A stretch of 64,000 nucleotides of DNA from Leptolyngbya subtilissima AS-A7 (GTDB lineage Bacteria > Cyanobacteriota > Cyanobacteriia > Phormidesmidales > Phormidesmidaceae): NCBI RefSeq assembly GCF_039962255.1, contig NZ_JAMPKY010000008.1, positions 269,419 to 333,418 on the forward strand, written 5' to 3'. Below the pieces are notes generated by a model that worked only from the letters and a program-made list of their open reading frames with translations, ran no database searches and was not told where the DNA came from. Position numbers and translations under genes: made by a program. Within the stretch, counting starts at the first letter, position 1; each line of letters opens with the position of its first letter. Below, one piece after another: positions 8,247 to 18,795 of this stretch.

Positions 8247-11200
8247 CTAGGCGGGGTTCTCCCCCTGCGATTCCCGAGGGGGTTGCTCCGCAAATCGCAT
8301 CGGTGCCATGGCTTCAGCTTCGTCTAGAGAACGAGAGCCATCGTTGCTGAAACTGGTTGAGACAGTCCCAGCGGGCGGTGCCCCGGGTCCACTGTGAAAC
8401 AGTCGATCTTCTAAGCCCTTGAGTATCACATAGAGCACCGGCACCACCAGCAGGCTAAGCACTGTCGCCACCAGCAGCCCCCCAAACACGGTGTAGCCCA
8501 CCGACCAGCGGCTGGCACTGCCCGCCCCAGTGGCAATCAGCAGCGGAAAGGTCCCCACCAGCGATGAAATTGCTGTCATGATAATCGGGCGAAATCGCTG
8601 CTCGGCGGCGGCTATTGCAGCAGGCACCAGCCCCAAACCCTGACTTCTGGCCTGGTTGGCAAATTCTACAATCAGAATGGCATTTTTACTGGCGAGGCCG
8701 ATCAGCATGACCATCCCCACCTGGGCGTAGACGTTAAGCTCCAGGCCTCGGAAGAACAGGAACGTCAGCGCCCCCAGCACCGCCAGGGGCACCGTCAGCA
8801 AAATGATGATGGGATCGACGTAGTTTTCGTACTGGGCCGCTAGCACCAGAAACACCACTAGTACCCCAAGCCCAAAGATCAGGATTGAGAGACCGCCGGA
8901 GGCCAACTCTTCCCGAGCTGTGCCCTGCCAAGCCTGCCCTACCACCGGTAAAGCGGCTTGGGCATGGGCTTCAGTCATGTCTGCAATCAGCTGGCCCGAG
9001 CTCGCCCCCGGTGCGGGTAGGCCCTCCAGCTTAATGGCCCGCAGCAGGTTGAAGTGATTGATGGTAGACGGCCCGACTATTTCCTTGAGAGTGACGACTT
9101 CTCCTAGGGATACCATGGTGCCCTGGCGCGATCGCACGTAAATGGCATTGATGTCGCTGGGCTCATTGCGAAAGCCTTCGTCGGCCTGCACATAGACTCG
9201 GTAGTTGCGCCCGCCAGAGGTGTAGTCGTTGACGTAGCGGGAGCCCAGGTAGGTGCTGACGGTGGTGAGCGCCTCGCTAACATCCACATCTAGAGCTTTG
9301 AGGCGATCGCGGTTGAGTTCCACCTGCACCTGGGGCGAACTGGCTGTGAACTGCGTGAACACTCCCGCTGAGGCAGGCGACTCGTTAGCCGCCCCCATGA
9401 TTTCGTAGGCGTTACCTAGAAACTCGTCGATGCTCATCTGATTACCGCTGCGATCTTGCAGCTGCATTTCCAAAGCCCCAGTAGGGCTAAAACCAGGCAC
9501 CGGGGGAGCGTTAAAGGCAATTACCAGTGCCTCTTGAATACTTGAGAGAGCTCCATTGACCTTGGGCAGCAGCCCCGCTACCGACGACTCACGGCCTCGC
9601 CGCTCTTCCCAAGGGGCCAGGGTCGCAAAAAATACCCCTCGGTTAGGCGAGGGGCCATCAAAGCCAAACCCAGTCAGCATAAAGGTACTGGTCACCTCTG
9701 GAAACTGAGAAATCAGGGTATCCGCCTGGGCCATAACCGATTTGGTATATTCCAGCGAAACACCATCGGGGGCCTGCACAATCCCCAAAAAGTACCCCTG
9801 ATCTTCTTCTGGCACAAAGCCCGTCGGCACGATGCGGAACATGCCTACCATCAGCATGGTGCCCACCGCAAACAGGGCCAGCACGCCGTAGCGCAGCCGC
9901 ACTAGCACTTGCACCGCCCGGCGGTAGCGCTCGGTCACCCAGCGCAACAGGTCGTTAAAGCGGTTGAAGAAGCCCCCCAGCGGCCCACCCCGGCCCCCCG
10001 GAGGGTTGGGGCGGAGCAGCAGCGCCGACATGGCGGGGGAAAAGGTGAGGGCGTTGAAGGTGGACACCAGAACCGCAAAGGCCATGGTGAAGGAAAACTG
10101 TTGGTAAATTTTGCCGGTGCTGCCGGGGAAAAAGGCCACCGGAATGAACACCACCATCAGCACTAACGAGGTGGCCACCAGCGCCCCAGACAGCTCCTGC
10201 ATGGCGTCGAGGGCGGCCAGGCGGGGGCGCATGCCCTGGTCAATCTTGGCGGCGATCGCCTCCACGATCACGATCGCGTCGTCCACCACCACCCCCGAGG
10301 CTAAAATCGCCCCAAACAGGGTCAGGGTGTTGATGGAAAAGCCAAACAGCAGCAAAAACGCCATCGGCCCAATCAGCGACACCGGAATGGCGATCGCCGG
10401 AATGATGGTGGAGCGCCAGTCCTGCAAAAAGATAAACAAAATCAGCAGCACCAGGGCGATCGACGTCACCAGGGTGATCAGCACCTCCTTGAGCGACACA
10501 CGCACAAAGTCGGTGGTATCAAATACCAGCTCAGCCTGGTAGCCCGGCGGAAACGATTGCTGTAGCTCAGCCATGCGATCGCGCACCGCCTCGGCCACCT
10601 GCAAGGCGTTGCTGCCCGGCAGCTGGTAAATGATCAATCCTGCCGCCGCCTTGCCCTGGGTCTTAGCGTCAAAGCTGTAGTCTTGCGCCCCGACTTCGGC
10701 CCGTCCCAAATCGCGCAGACGCACCAGGTTGCCATTAGCCCCTACCTTGACCACCAGGTTCTCAAACTCTTCGGCTTCTTCCAAACGACCCGGCAGACGC
10801 ACAGTGTACTGATAGGCCTGATCAACGCTGGTAGGGGAAGCGCCGACCGACCCAGCCCCCACCTGAATGTTTTGCTCTTGCAGGGCCGCCACCACATCGC
10901 CGGGGGTAATCGACTGACTGGCCAGGGCAGTGGGATCAAGCCAGAGTCGCATGGCGTAGCGACCCGACCCAAATATCTCGGCGCTGCCGACGCCGTCGAT
11001 CTGCTTCATCTCGTCGAGAATGAACAGGTCAGCGTAGTTGCTCAGGAACAGTGAGTCGTAGCGATCGTCATCAGTAAAGAAGCGATACACCAGCAAAATG
11101 CTTGGCGACTGAGCCGTCACTGTTACCCCCAGTTGGCTGACCTCCGGCGGCAGTAGGGGCGTTGCTCGCGACACCCGATTTTGCACATTCACCTGGGAAA

Positions 11201-11519
11201 TATCTTTGTCTTGCCCAGGGCCAAATACTACGTTGATAGTGCTCTGGCCAGTGTTAGTGCTGCTGGAAGTAATGTATTGCATACCTTCCACACCGTTAAT
11301 TTCGCGCTCCAGCACCGTGGTGACATTGCTCTCTACGGTTTCGGCATCGGCCCCGTTATAGTTAGCCGCCACCGAGATTTGTAAAGGCGCAATCTCCGGC
11401 AGTTGCTCAATGGGCAGCAAAGGGATGGCGATCGCCCCCGCCATCACAATCAGCAGGGTGCACACGGTAGTGAGCACCGGGCGACGAATAAAGTTGTCAG
11501 CAATGGAGAACAGCGCCAT
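8247..11519 (-). CDS. RND multidrug efflux permease (HAE1/AcrB family)
   Basis: A 1090-residue inner-membrane proton antiporter that would work as a trimer with the adaptor encoded just upstream and an outer-membrane channel not found here. It starts with FIRRPVLTTVCTLLIVMAG (helix 1). Helix 4 carries the proton-relay Asp pair in GVVVDDAIVIVEA, and helix 10 carries the partner Lys in ASKNAILIVEFANQ. Two large periplasmic loops are present. The length is slightly above AcrB because of an extra polar tail of about 40 residues. It is second in a minus-strand set with the adaptor. Confidence 0.94.
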   Translation of the reverse strand: MALFSIADNFIRRPVLTTVCTLLIVMAGAIAIPLLPIEQLPEIAPLQISVAANYNGADAETVESNVTTVLEREINGVEGMQYITSSSTNTGQSTINVVFGPGQDKDISQVNVQNRVSRATPLLPPEVSQLGVTVTAQSPSILLVYRFFTDDDRYDSLFLSNYADLFILDEMKQIDGVGSAEIFGSGRYAMRLWLDPTALASQSITPGDVVAALQEQNIQVGAGSVGASPTSVDQAYQYTVRLPGRLEEAEEFENLVVKVGANGNLVRLRDLGRAEVGAQDYSFDAKTQGKAAAGLIIYQLPGSNALQVAEAVRDRMAELQQSFPPGYQAELVFDTTDFVRVSLKEVLITLVTSIALVLLILFIFLQDWRSTIIPAIAIPVSLIGPMAFLLLFGFSINTLTLFGAILASGVVVDDAIVIVEAIAAKIDQGMRPRLAALDAMQELSGALVATSLVLMVVFIPVAFFPGSTGKIYQQFSFTMAFAVLVSTFNALTFSPAMSALLLRPNPPGGRGGPLGGFFNRFNDLLRWVTERYRRAVQVLVRLRYGVLALFAVGTMLMVGMFRIVPTGFVPEEDQGYFLGIVQAPDGVSLEYTKSVMAQADTLISQFPEVTSTFMLTGFGFDGPSPNRGVFFATLAPWEERRGRESSVAGLLPKVNGALSSIQEALVIAFNAPPVPGFSPTGALEMQLQDRSGNQMSIDEFLGNAYEIMGAANESPASAGVFTQFTASSPQVQVELNRDRLKALDVDVSEALTTVSTYLGSRYVNDYTSGGRNYRVYVQADEGFRNEPSDINAIYVRSRQGTMVSLGEVVTLKEIVGPSTINHFNLLRAIKLEGLPAPGASSGQLIADMTEAHAQAALPVVGQAWQGTAREELASGGLSILIFGLGVLVVFLVLAAQYENYVDPIIILLTVPLAVLGALTFLFFRGLELNVYAQVGMVMLIGLASKNAILIVEFANQARSQGLGLVPAAIAAAEQRFRPIIMTAISSLVGTFPLLIATGAGSASRWSVGYTVFGGLLVATVLSLLVVPVLYVILKGLEDRLFHSGPGAPPAGTVSTSFSNDGSRSLDEAEAMAPMRFAEQPPRESQGENPA

Positions 11520-11631
11520 GGGTGAAATACCGGGGGCTTAAGGGAGGTTAGAAAGTTGTGATTCCTGGAGAATCGCTTTACGAATTGCGCCATGCAGACG
11601 CTAAACAGTCGTCAAGCAGCAAATAGTTTCG

Positions 11632-12933
11632 TCAATCAGGCGAGGGCGTAGCTGAAGCTTGGGCCTCAGGGTCAATCGGCCTGCCGTCCTGCAGCTGTAG
11701 AATGTTTGTCACAATTACCTCATCTCCGGCTTCTAGACCCTCAATCACCTGGTAGTTTCCTCCCTGGATTGGCCCCAGCTGTACCGGTCGCTGGGTGGCT
11801 ACCCGCAGGGTTTTGCCGTCTTCTTGGGGCTGATCGGTGGCCACAAACACAAAGCTCTGTCCGGCGATGCGGGTAACTGCCACCGTGGGCACCAGCAGCG
11901 TAGCAGTGGTGCTCCAGATCAGCCGCGCTCGCACAAACTGACCATCGCGCAAGTTGCCCGCCTCATTGGGAAAGCGAGCCTTGACCAAAATCGATTGACC
12001 CTCGCCATCCACCTCAGGCGAGATAAAACTGACGCTTCCCGTAGCTAGGGGTTCACCGGTGTCGGGGCTAAGCAGCTCTACCGGAATGCCCGTTCGCAAC
12101 TGACTAGCCCGGGTCGTAGGCACCTGAATGCGCAAAAGCAGGGCGCTGTTTTGAGTAATGGTAGCCAGGGTATCGCCCGCTTGCACATAGTCGCCGACTT
12201 TGAGGGACACATCGCCCAAAAAACCGGCCACCGGAGCTAACACCTGCTTAAAGCCCACATCTGCCTGGCTGACATCCACCTGGGCCTGGGCCTGCTCAAA
12301 GGTTGAGAGCGCCTGCTGTAGCTGAGCCTGGGCAGCCCGCACATTTTCTGAGGCCTGGCGTTGGGCAGCCTGGGCAACGTTTAGCTGATTTTGGGCATTG
12401 TCTAACTCTTGGCGGCTCAGCGCCCCCGCCCCCACCAAGCGCTCAGTGCGGCCAAAGTCAACCACAGCTAGCTCGACATCGGCTTGGGCGCGGGCCAGCT
12501 CTGCCTGAGCTGCATCGACTTGGGCCTGAGCGGCATTGCGCCCAAAACCAGCTGCCTGAGCAGCCGCCTGGTTTGCCGCCACCTCAGACTGCACCTGGTT
12601 GGTGCTGAGCTGCACCACAGGCTGCCCCTTGGCAACAGCACTGCCAGAGTCTGCTAGCACCTGAGTGACGCGGCCTTCCACCTCTGGTTTGAGCTCAATG
12701 CGCTGCTCAGCCTCTAAAGCCCCAACGAAATCAGAGCTTTCCTCAAAGGTACCGGGCTGAAGCTCCTGCACCTGCACCTGCACCGCTTGGGGGCCGGACA
12801 TAGCGTCTGGTGCCGGTTTACTACAGGCCGCTACAGCTAGTGACAGAGTGAGAGCGGCCCCTAAAACCTGTCGCGATCGACGAGTATTCACTGGCAGCAT
12901 AGGGTAACTAAACTTTGAGTGCTGGTTAGACAT
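11632..12933 (-). CDS. RND efflux adaptor (membrane fusion lipoprotein)
   Basis: A 433-residue periplasmic adaptor. A lipobox VAAC places the lipidated Cys at residue 37 after a hydrophobic signal. A biotinyl-lipoyl-like half (VTQVLADSGSAVAKGQPVVQL) precedes a long Ala/Gln-rich alpha-helical hairpin, with the second half at LAPVAGFLGDVSLKVGDYV. Beta-barrel and membrane-proximal domains follow. It is located 112 bases before the permease gene on the same strand, so the two form the efflux operon. Confidence 0.93.
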   Translation of the reverse strand: MSNQHSKFSYPMLPVNTRRSRQVLGAALTLSLAVAACSKPAPDAMSGPQAVQVQVQELQPGTFEESSDFVGALEAEQRIELKPEVEGRVTQVLADSGSAVAKGQPVVQLSTNQVQSEVAANQAAAQAAGFGRNAAQAQVDAAQAELARAQADVELAVVDFGRTERLVGAGALSRQELDNAQNQLNVAQAAQRQASENVRAAQAQLQQALSTFEQAQAQVDVSQADVGFKQVLAPVAGFLGDVSLKVGDYVQAGDTLATITQNSALLLRIQVPTTRASQLRTGIPVELLSPDTGEPLATGSVSFISPEVDGEGQSILVKARFPNEAGNLRDGQFVRARLIWSTTATLLVPTVAVTRIAGQSFVFVATDQPQEDGKTLRVATQRPVQLGPIQGGNYQVIEGLEAGDEVIVTNILQLQDGRPIDPEAQASATPSPD

Positions 12934-13052
12934 CGGATGCCATTGCTTAATGGTAATTCAGAGGACCTAGAGTCATAGCGTCGTCGCCGCCTCAGCTAAC
13001 AAACGACGCCCCGTCGTCTCGAATCCGTTGGGAGGTTGAGAAACGGTGTTGC

Positions 13053-13643
13053 TCAATTCAGCGAACGTAGCGAACCTCCGTAGGTGAGGTAGAGCTTTAA
13101 CATGTCAATCAGCAGCCGAGCATGGTCACGAAACGAGCAACTCTGCGGTTCATAGATGCGGTGCAGCAAAATGCCATCTACTACGCAGCTGAGGAAACGT
13201 ACCAACTTTGGATCGTCTAGCCCTAGCAGGGCAATTATCTGCTGCTCGCTCTCTTGCCAAACCCCATGAAACACCTCGGTTGGAACACCACTCTCTCGGT
13301 GCTGATGCTGATAAAACTCAATCCAAATCAGCATTTTCTTGCTTAAAAAGTCTTCATTTTGGGCGACATACTCCAGGGCGGCCTCTACACGGCCCAACAC
13401 ACACTTTTCTTGGCTCGCAACGGCGATCGCGCTTTGAATATCTTGCAGCGTAGTTTCACGCACCAGTTGCTCGAACAGCCCTTCTTTACTGGGAAAGTAG
13501 TGATAAAGCGTGCCTGTTGACACCCCTAGGCCTTGGGCAATTTGGCGCATGGTCAGCGCAGCGTAGCCCTTTTCAGCAAATAGGTCAAAGCATTCGTTCA
13601 ACAGCTCCCTGCGGTACTCGTCATGGTCAACGATTTTGGGCAT
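13053..13643 (-). CDS. TetR-family transcriptional regulator
   Basis: A 196-residue regulator. The N-terminal helix-turn-helix is textbook TetR (LFAEKGYAALTMRQIAQGLG, then VSTGTLYHYFPSKEGLF), and the rest is an all-helical ligand domain. It lies upstream of the adaptor and permease genes in the same direction, so it is the probable local repressor of the efflux set. A gap of 119 bases separates it from the adaptor gene and contains a short ACGACG/CGTCGT inverted repeat. Confidence 0.92.
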   Translation of the reverse strand: MPKIVDHDEYRRELLNECFDLFAEKGYAALTMRQIAQGLGVSTGTLYHYFPSKEGLFEQLVRETTLQDIQSAIAVASQEKCVLGRVEAALEYVAQNEDFLSKKMLIWIEFYQHQHRESGVPTEVFHGVWQESEQQIIALLGLDDPKLVRFLSCVVDGILLHRIYEPQSCSFRDHARLLIDMLKLYLTYGGSLRSLN

Positions 13644-14384
13644 ACACGCTCAGGCGCTGCGGCCTACCTCATAAGCAGCTTCAAAAGCCTATCCCATCAC
13701 CGCAAATTTTATGTTGGACGATCGGTATAAAAACCATAGCCCCTTTGTTCAGCCTTGTAAACCCTTTGTGCCTGGTAGCCTACAGGTGGTCTTACAGGTT
13801 TCCGGTGGCCTGCCAGCAGCCTCTAACTCCAGCACAAAACAAATTTTATAGAGCTAGGCAGCTGTACTAAACGGAGCCCTAAGCGGACTAGAGCAAGGTC
13901 GCATTTTTTAATGCTTAGGTGTTGCTTTTCCCTATAAATATGTGTATTTGGTTTAGAGCCTAGACATTGGTCCAAATTTGGCTTTACATGGGCATGGATT
14001 AAGGACTGGCTTAATCATTCGCACACCGCTGGCCATAGGCTTTCCAAGCCTCTTTCCAAAATTGTTGGCAGATCGCCCATCCGCTGCAAAGCATTTCTAT
14101 AAGAAGGGCAAGCTCTTTAACGGCAAGAGCAGGTGTGGAGTTCATTCATCAATAGGTACGGGAAAGCAGTACAGGTGCAAAATCTGCTAGCAAGGTCAGC
14201 ATTTCGCTATCAGGTCCTCTGGTCGTCTTTTCTCAATACTTTGACTGTGGGTCGTTTAGCTAGCCCAGGGTTGTCACGACGGCTGAAGACCCAACGCCCA
14301 AGCCAAAGTTGGGAGAGGTTGTCCGATTTGTGGACGCTATGGGAAAGCATCCGTCCTGAAGCGCTTGATAATTATGTCGGTTAT
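13644..14384. other. long spacer between tetR and the SulP gene
   Basis: A divergent spacer of about 740 bases. I found no gene with credible composition, no tRNA and no mobile element. Short open frames at 13978-14190 and 14133-14399 have no ribosome site and read as unusual protein. The region must hold the promoters of both flanking genes. Confidence 0.4.
13714..13732. promoter_or_regulatory. possible TetR operator upstream of the regulator
   Basis: About 75 bases before the TetR start, an ACCGATCG-like core lies between partly symmetric AT-rich arms (TTTTAT and ATAAAA). ACCGATCGGT-like palindromes are common TetR-type operators. The symmetry here is imperfect, so this is only a candidate. 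Confidence 0.25.
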
Positions 14385-14391
14385 GGGGAGG
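14385..14391 (+). promoter_or_regulatory. strong ribosome binding site deciding a TTG start
   Basis: GGGGAGG ends 4 bases before the TTG at 14396. There is no ATG at the family N-terminus, so this site fixes the SulP start. Confidence 0.7.
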
Positions 14392-14395
14392 CAAA

Positions 14396-15919
14396 TTGAA
14401 CATTTATAAGCTTAAGCTTCGACGACTAAAACCTCGCAATTTGAGACGAGAGTGGCTATCCAACCCCAAGGCAGACATTATGGCCGGGGCAGTGGTAGGG
14501 CTGGCACTGATACCAGAGGCGATCGCGTTTTCGATCATCGCCGGAGTCGACCCCAAGGTGGGGCTTTACACCTCGTTTGTTATTGCGGTCACCACCGCGT
14601 TTCTAGGTGGACGCCCAGGGTCAATCTCAGCTGCCACCGGGGCCATGGCCCTACTGATGATTGATCTGGTGCGAGACTGGGGATTAGAGTACCTGTTGGT
14701 GGCTACCTTCCTCACCGGCATTCTTCAGGTAATTTTTGGGGTACTAAAACTGGGGCGCCAGATGCGCTACGTGCCTCGGGCAGTGATGGTGGGCTACATC
14801 AACGCCTTAGCAGTGCTGATTTTTCTGGCCCAGTTGCCCCAGCTCACCAATGTTCCCCCGGCAGTGTATGCGATCGCAGCCCTTTCCCTAATCATTATCT
14901 ATGGCTTGCCTCGGTTAACCAAAGCAGTGCCCTCGCCCCTAGTAGCCCTGTTTGTCATGACAACCGCAGTAATTGCCCTCGGCATCGAGGTGCCCACCGT
15001 GGGCGACATGGGCGAATTGCCCACCACCTTACCCATTTTTGCCCTACCCAAAGTACCTTTTACGCTCGAGACCCTGCGTATTGTGCTGCCTTACTCCCTA
15101 ACCATGGCAGTGGTAGGCTTGTTAGCCTCGTTTCTCACCGCCTCACTGGTAGATGAGCTAACCGATACCCCAAGCGACAAAAACCGGGAGGCCAAAGGCC
15201 AAGGTGTTGCCAATATCATCACCAGCTTTTTCGGCGGTATGGCCGGCTGTGGCATGATCGGCCAGTCAGTGATCAACGTACAGTCAGGCGGGCGAGGACG
15301 CTTATCTACTCTATGCGCTGGAGTGTTTTTGCTGTTTGCCATTCTCGCCCTCAGCGGTTGGGTGCGCCAGATGCCCATGGCCGCCCTAGTGGCGGTAATG
15401 ATTATGGTCTCGATCGGCACCTTTCGGTGGGCCTCATTTCGCGACATGGCGCGCATTCCGCGCAGCGAAACAGCGGTAATGCTGACCACTATGCTAGTGA
15501 CCATTTTCACCCGCAACTTTGCCTTGGGAGTAGCAACAGGCATTGTGATGAGCACAGTATTTTTCTCGCGCAAAATTGCCAGGCTGGTATTTGTTGACAA
15601 GGTGCTACACGATGATAGTAGCCACCGAATCTACAGCGTATCGGGGCAGATTTTTTTTGTGTCTGTCGATGAATTTTTAGAAGCCTTTGACTTTAATGAA
15701 TTTGTCGATCGCATCACTATTGACCTAACCCACGCTCACCTCTGGGATCAAGGGGCTGTCGCCGCCCTAGATAAAGTAGTGAACAAATTTCGCCGGGCCG
15801 GAGCGGAGGTGGAAGTGGTAGGCCTCAACGAAGCCAGCGCTACTCTAATGGAAAAGCTAGCCCCCCATAGCCAAGCCAATGGATCTCTACCCAAGTCGCA
15901 ACCCGAAAGTCAGTCATGA
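14396..15919 (+). CDS. SulP-family anion transporter with STAS domain
   Basis: A 507-residue transporter with TTG start. The transport domain (about residues 20-400) has the SulP hallmarks [19 protein letters not shown] and [20 protein letters not shown] cytoplasmic STAS domain follows ([36 protein letters not shown]). Relatives move sulfate or bicarbonate; the sequence does not show which anion. Its stop overlaps the start of the universal stress gene as ATGA, which points to translational coupling and a functional link. Confidence 0.9.
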   Translation: MNIYKLKLRRLKPRNLRREWLSNPKADIMAGAVVGLALIPEAIAFSIIAGVDPKVGLYTSFVIAVTTAFLGGRPGSISAATGAMALLMIDLVRDWGLEYLLVATFLTGILQVIFGVLKLGRQMRYVPRAVMVGYINALAVLIFLAQLPQLTNVPPAVYAIAALSLIIIYGLPRLTKAVPSPLVALFVMTTAVIALGIEVPTVGDMGELPTTLPIFALPKVPFTLETLRIVLPYSLTMAVVGLLASFLTASLVDELTDTPSDKNREAKGQGVANIITSFFGGMAGCGMIGQSVINVQSGGRGRLSTLCAGVFLLFAILALSGWVRQMPMAALVAVMIMVSIGTFRWASFRDMARIPRSETAVMLTTMLVTIFTRNFALGVATGIVMSTVFFSRKIARLVFVDKVLHDDSSHRIYSVSGQIFFVSVDEFLEAFDFNEFVDRITIDLTHAHLWDQGAVAALDKVVNKFRRAGAEVEVVGLNEASATLMEKLAPHSQANGSLPKSQPESQS

Positions 15920-16779
15920 AGCGCCTCCTACTGTGTACAGATGGCTCAATATATGCCCAGAGCAGCTACCGCTATGGAGCCTGGTTTGCCAAGCAAGGAG
16001 GAGCCAGCATAGACGTACTCTACGTCAGCGACAGTCGAGACGAGGTCATTGCAGAGACCGCTGATCTCAGCGGTAGCATTGGCCTAGGAACCTCAGAGAG
16101 CTTACTTAAAAAGCTAGTCGAAGTAGAGCACGAGCAGGCTAAGCGCAATCACCAACAGGCCAAACTAATTTTGGCCGAGGCCCAACAGGCCATTGCCAAT
16201 CACGGGGTTAAGTCAATACAGCTGCTTCATAAAACCGGGTTCTTGATTGACCACTTAGAAACTTTAGAAGCCAGCACTGACCTGATTGTGATCGGTAAAC
16301 AAGGGGAATCAGCAAACTTTACCTTGGAGCATCTAGGCACCAATGCCGATCGCATCGTGCGCAGTAGCACTAAGCCCTGTTTAGTTACACCTCAGGAATT
16401 TGTCCCCATAGAACGACTATTAGTAGCTTATGACGGCAGTTCTACTGGAAAAAGCATGCTGACTTTTTTGGCTAACATGCCTGGTCTCCACCATCTCGAA
16501 ATTCACCTGCTAATGGCCGCCAAGGCTGAGTCAGACATCACTACAACCGAGTGCATAGCCGAGGCAGTGTCACTGCTGCACCAAGCTGGTATTAAGCCCG
16601 TAATAACCATCCCTCCCGAGGAACCCGAAAAGTTGATTTCTCAATACGTTATGGAGCAAAGCATTAGCCTACTACTGATAGGTGCCTATAGTCATCGTTC
16701 AATTCTTCATACGGCCATTGACAGCACTACAATCCAGCTGTTGAGAAGCAGTCAAATTCCGGTACTGCTATTTCGATAG
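15916..16779 (+). CDS. tandem universal stress protein (two USP domains)
   Basis: A 287-residue cytoplasmic protein with two UspA folds. Domain 1 (1-150) runs from [12 protein letters not shown] to [11 protein letters not shown] with an ATP-loop-like G-x-x-G. Domain 2 (155-287) runs from [13 protein letters not shown] to [11 protein letters not shown], but lacks the glycines of the usual nucleotide loop, so only domain 1 may bind ATP. Its ATG overlaps the SulP stop by 4 bases. USP proteins coupled to anion transporters are thought to tune transport, but that is inference here. Confidence 0.88.
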   Translation: MKRLLLCTDGSIYAQSSYRYGAWFAKQGGASIDVLYVSDSRDEVIAETADLSGSIGLGTSESLLKKLVEVEHEQAKRNHQQAKLILAEAQQAIANHGVKSIQLLHKTGFLIDHLETLEASTDLIVIGKQGESANFTLEHLGTNADRIVRSSTKPCLVTPQEFVPIERLLVAYDGSSTGKSMLTFLANMPGLHHLEIHLLMAAKAESDITTTECIAEAVSLLHQAGIKPVITIPPEEPEKLISQYVMEQSISLLLIGAYSHRSILHTAIDSTTIQLLRSSQIPVLLFR

Positions 16780-17165
16780 GTTGGGCCGCTTCTATTCAAG
16801 CTTTCATCAAATAACAGATCATGCAAATTAAAAATTGCGCTGTAGTTGACTTAAACTTTCGAGATCGTCTTTAAAGCAGGCTTTTTCCAAAATAGACAAG
16901 GGGTAAATAGACTACTGCATAAGCGATTCCTCCCCTTTTACAAACCATTGTTATACTAAACAACTCCCAGAGCGGGCACCTTCGCCGGAATAGGGTAATA
17001 GAAGCTAACGTTTATTAATTTTATAAAGTAGGCACCACAATCACTTTTGGCTAGAGGTTTGGCTAAGCAATAAAGTTGTTTACCAGAAATATAGCCTTTC
17101 TGATAAGCAATTTACTCTACACAAGCGATCTTTAAGCCCTAACGTTCTTCTAAGGTCTGCATAAG
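16780..17165. other. AT-rich spacer with decayed sequence
   Basis: About 385 bases, clearly AT-richer than the surroundings. I see no intact gene. The part next to 17166 may be the eroded middle of rfbA: just past the stop of the recognisable fragment, a shifted frame reads RLAYAD, similar to the next conserved rfbA segment. Confidence 0.35.
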
Positions 17166-17390
17166 CTAGACGCTTGCACACTGGCTACCATCACCAAACA
17201 ATTGTTCAAATAAGGGTAGCGAATCAGGGGTAGAAATTATCAAAACTTTCTGAATGCCAGCTAACATCAATACCGACAGAGGATAGTAAATCATCGGCTT
17301 GCTGTACACAGGCATAAGTTGCTTATTTACCGTGAGCGTAAGGGGGTAAAGACGAGTTTCAGTCCCACCGGCTAGGATGATACCCTTTGT
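17166..17390 (-). pseudogene. rfbA: rfbA remnant (glucose-1-phosphate thymidylyltransferase N-terminus)
   Basis: The minus strand encodes about 74 residues that closely match the start of RfbA: KGIILAGG at the nucleotide loop, then [25 protein letters not shown] and [11 protein letters not shown]. The family start Met is replaced by Thr (ACA), the catalytic loop reads GGTETR where the family has GGSGTR, and the frame hits TAG right after GDGSQ. A functional enzyme has roughly 290 residues. The fragment lies 57 bases downstream of rfbB, in the order expected of an rfbB-rfbA operon that has decayed. Confidence 0.8.
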
Positions 17391-17447
17391 AGGAAGTGCT
17401 CCAAAAAGTTTATAAAATCATTTATGAAAGTTTTGTCAGAATTTCTG

Positions 17448-18524
17448 TTAGCTTTTAACCAACCGACTGGAATAATTATCGTGAATCCAATTATGGTAAT
17501 CATCGGATTGCACTTGTTCAACCCAGTCAACATTTTTGAGATACCACTTAACGGTCTTCAACAGGCCGCCATCAAAGCTTTCCTTAGGTTTCCAGCCTAA
17601 TTCATCATGAATTTTTTTACAGTCAATGGCATAGCGTTTGTCATGACCAGGGCGATCTTTAACAAAAGTAATTAATGAAGAATGTTTAATGTCAGCTTTA
17701 GGTGCTAGCTCATCTAGCAAAGCACAAATGGATTCAACTACAGCAAGATTAGTCTTCTCATTAAGACCACCAATGTTATAGGTTTCACCTATATTTCCTT
17801 TTTGAACGACTCGATAAATTGCATCACAGTGATCTTCAACATAAAGCCAATCCCTAATGTTTTGGCCATCTCCATAAATCGGCAATGGTTTGCCTTCAAG
17901 GGCACTCAGGATAGTCAAAGGAATTAGTTTTTCTGGAAACTGGTAGGGGCCATAGTTATTCGAGCAGTTAGTGGTAAGTGTAGGTATTCCATAGGTGTGA
18001 TGATAGGCTCGGACTAAATGATCCGATGCTGCTTTACTCGCGGAGTAAGGACTATTAGGTGCGTAGGGAGTGGTTTCACAAAACGGCGCATCTTCAGGAC
18101 CGAGAGAGCCATAAACTTCATCGGTAGAAACATGGAGAAAACGAAACGCTATCTGGTCCTCTAACGACAGCTCATTCCAATAACTACGAGTAGCTTCCAA
18201 CAGTCGAAAAGTACCTAAAATATTAGTCTGAATGAATGCTTCGGGTCTAACAATGGAACGATCAACGTGGCTCTCCGCAGCAAAATTTAGAATGACATCA
18301 GGACGATGGCGAAGCAAAATACTAGAGACTAGCTCGAGATCGCCGATACTTCCGTAAATGAACTGATAGCCTGGATCATCTTTCAAAGTATCCAAACTAT
18401 TAGGATTACTAGCATAGGTAAGCTGATCTAAATTAATAATATTAGCCCAGTGCTCTTTTCTGGCCTTGAGAACAAAATTAGAACCGATAAAACCAGACCC
18501 ACCAGTAATCAAATAAGTTTTCAT
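17448..18524 (-). CDS. rfbB: dTDP-glucose 4,6-dehydratase
   Basis: A 358-residue short-chain dehydrogenase that converts dTDP-glucose to the 4-keto-6-deoxy sugar, the second step of dTDP-rhamnose synthesis. Seen: GGSGFIGSN for NAD, STDEVYGSLGPEDAPF with the catalytic Asp/Glu, YSASKAASDH with the catalytic Tyr and Lys, and NNYGPYQFPEKLIP. The length is normal and the gene looks intact. It is AT-richer than its neighbours and its natural partner rfbA is decayed alongside, so it probably arrived by transfer or belongs to an eroding polysaccharide locus. Confidence 0.93.
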   Translation of the reverse strand: MKTYLITGGSGFIGSNFVLKARKEHWANIINLDQLTYASNPNSLDTLKDDPGYQFIYGSIGDLELVSSILLRHRPDVILNFAAESHVDRSIVRPEAFIQTNILGTFRLLEATRSYWNELSLEDQIAFRFLHVSTDEVYGSLGPEDAPFCETTPYAPNSPYSASKAASDHLVRAYHHTYGIPTLTTNCSNNYGPYQFPEKLIPLTILSALEGKPLPIYGDGQNIRDWLYVEDHCDAIYRVVQKGNIGETYNIGGLNEKTNLAVVESICALLDELAPKADIKHSSLITFVKDRPGHDKRYAIDCKKIHDELGWKPKESFDGGLLKTVKWYLKNVDWVEQVQSDDYHNWIHDNYSSRLVKS

Positions 18525-18795
18525 ACGCTATATCATTGGCGTTACAGCTAGGTGATGGCCTTTGCAGTAGTAATGCTAGGACTACTGCAAATTCCGTTTG
18601 GCCTGACACTCTGTAAGGCAGTACATCGCCACCACTGCTTTACATGCTTTATAAGCATATTGGGCATCAAGGTAATTAATTACATTGTTACAGCTGCTGC
18701 AAATGCTTAGTCACTAAGAATAAGGCGTTTTGCAATTACCCTCAACAGAGAGAAGTTTGCAGCGTGACTTGTGGCTAGCCGTCCGTTCAAAGTCT

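Noticed and set aside
10111..10542. 143-residue open frame antisense to the RND permease
   Set aside because: Shadow frame; the permease frame is conserved throughout.
12976..13040. Possible tRNA-like TCTCGAATCC near 13015
   Set aside because: No matching acceptor, D or anticodon arms around it.
13978..14399. Two short open frames before the SulP gene
   Set aside because: No ribosome site, unusual composition, no recognisable family.
15091..15600. 169-residue open frame antisense to the SulP gene
   Set aside because: Shadow frame of a membrane protein gene.
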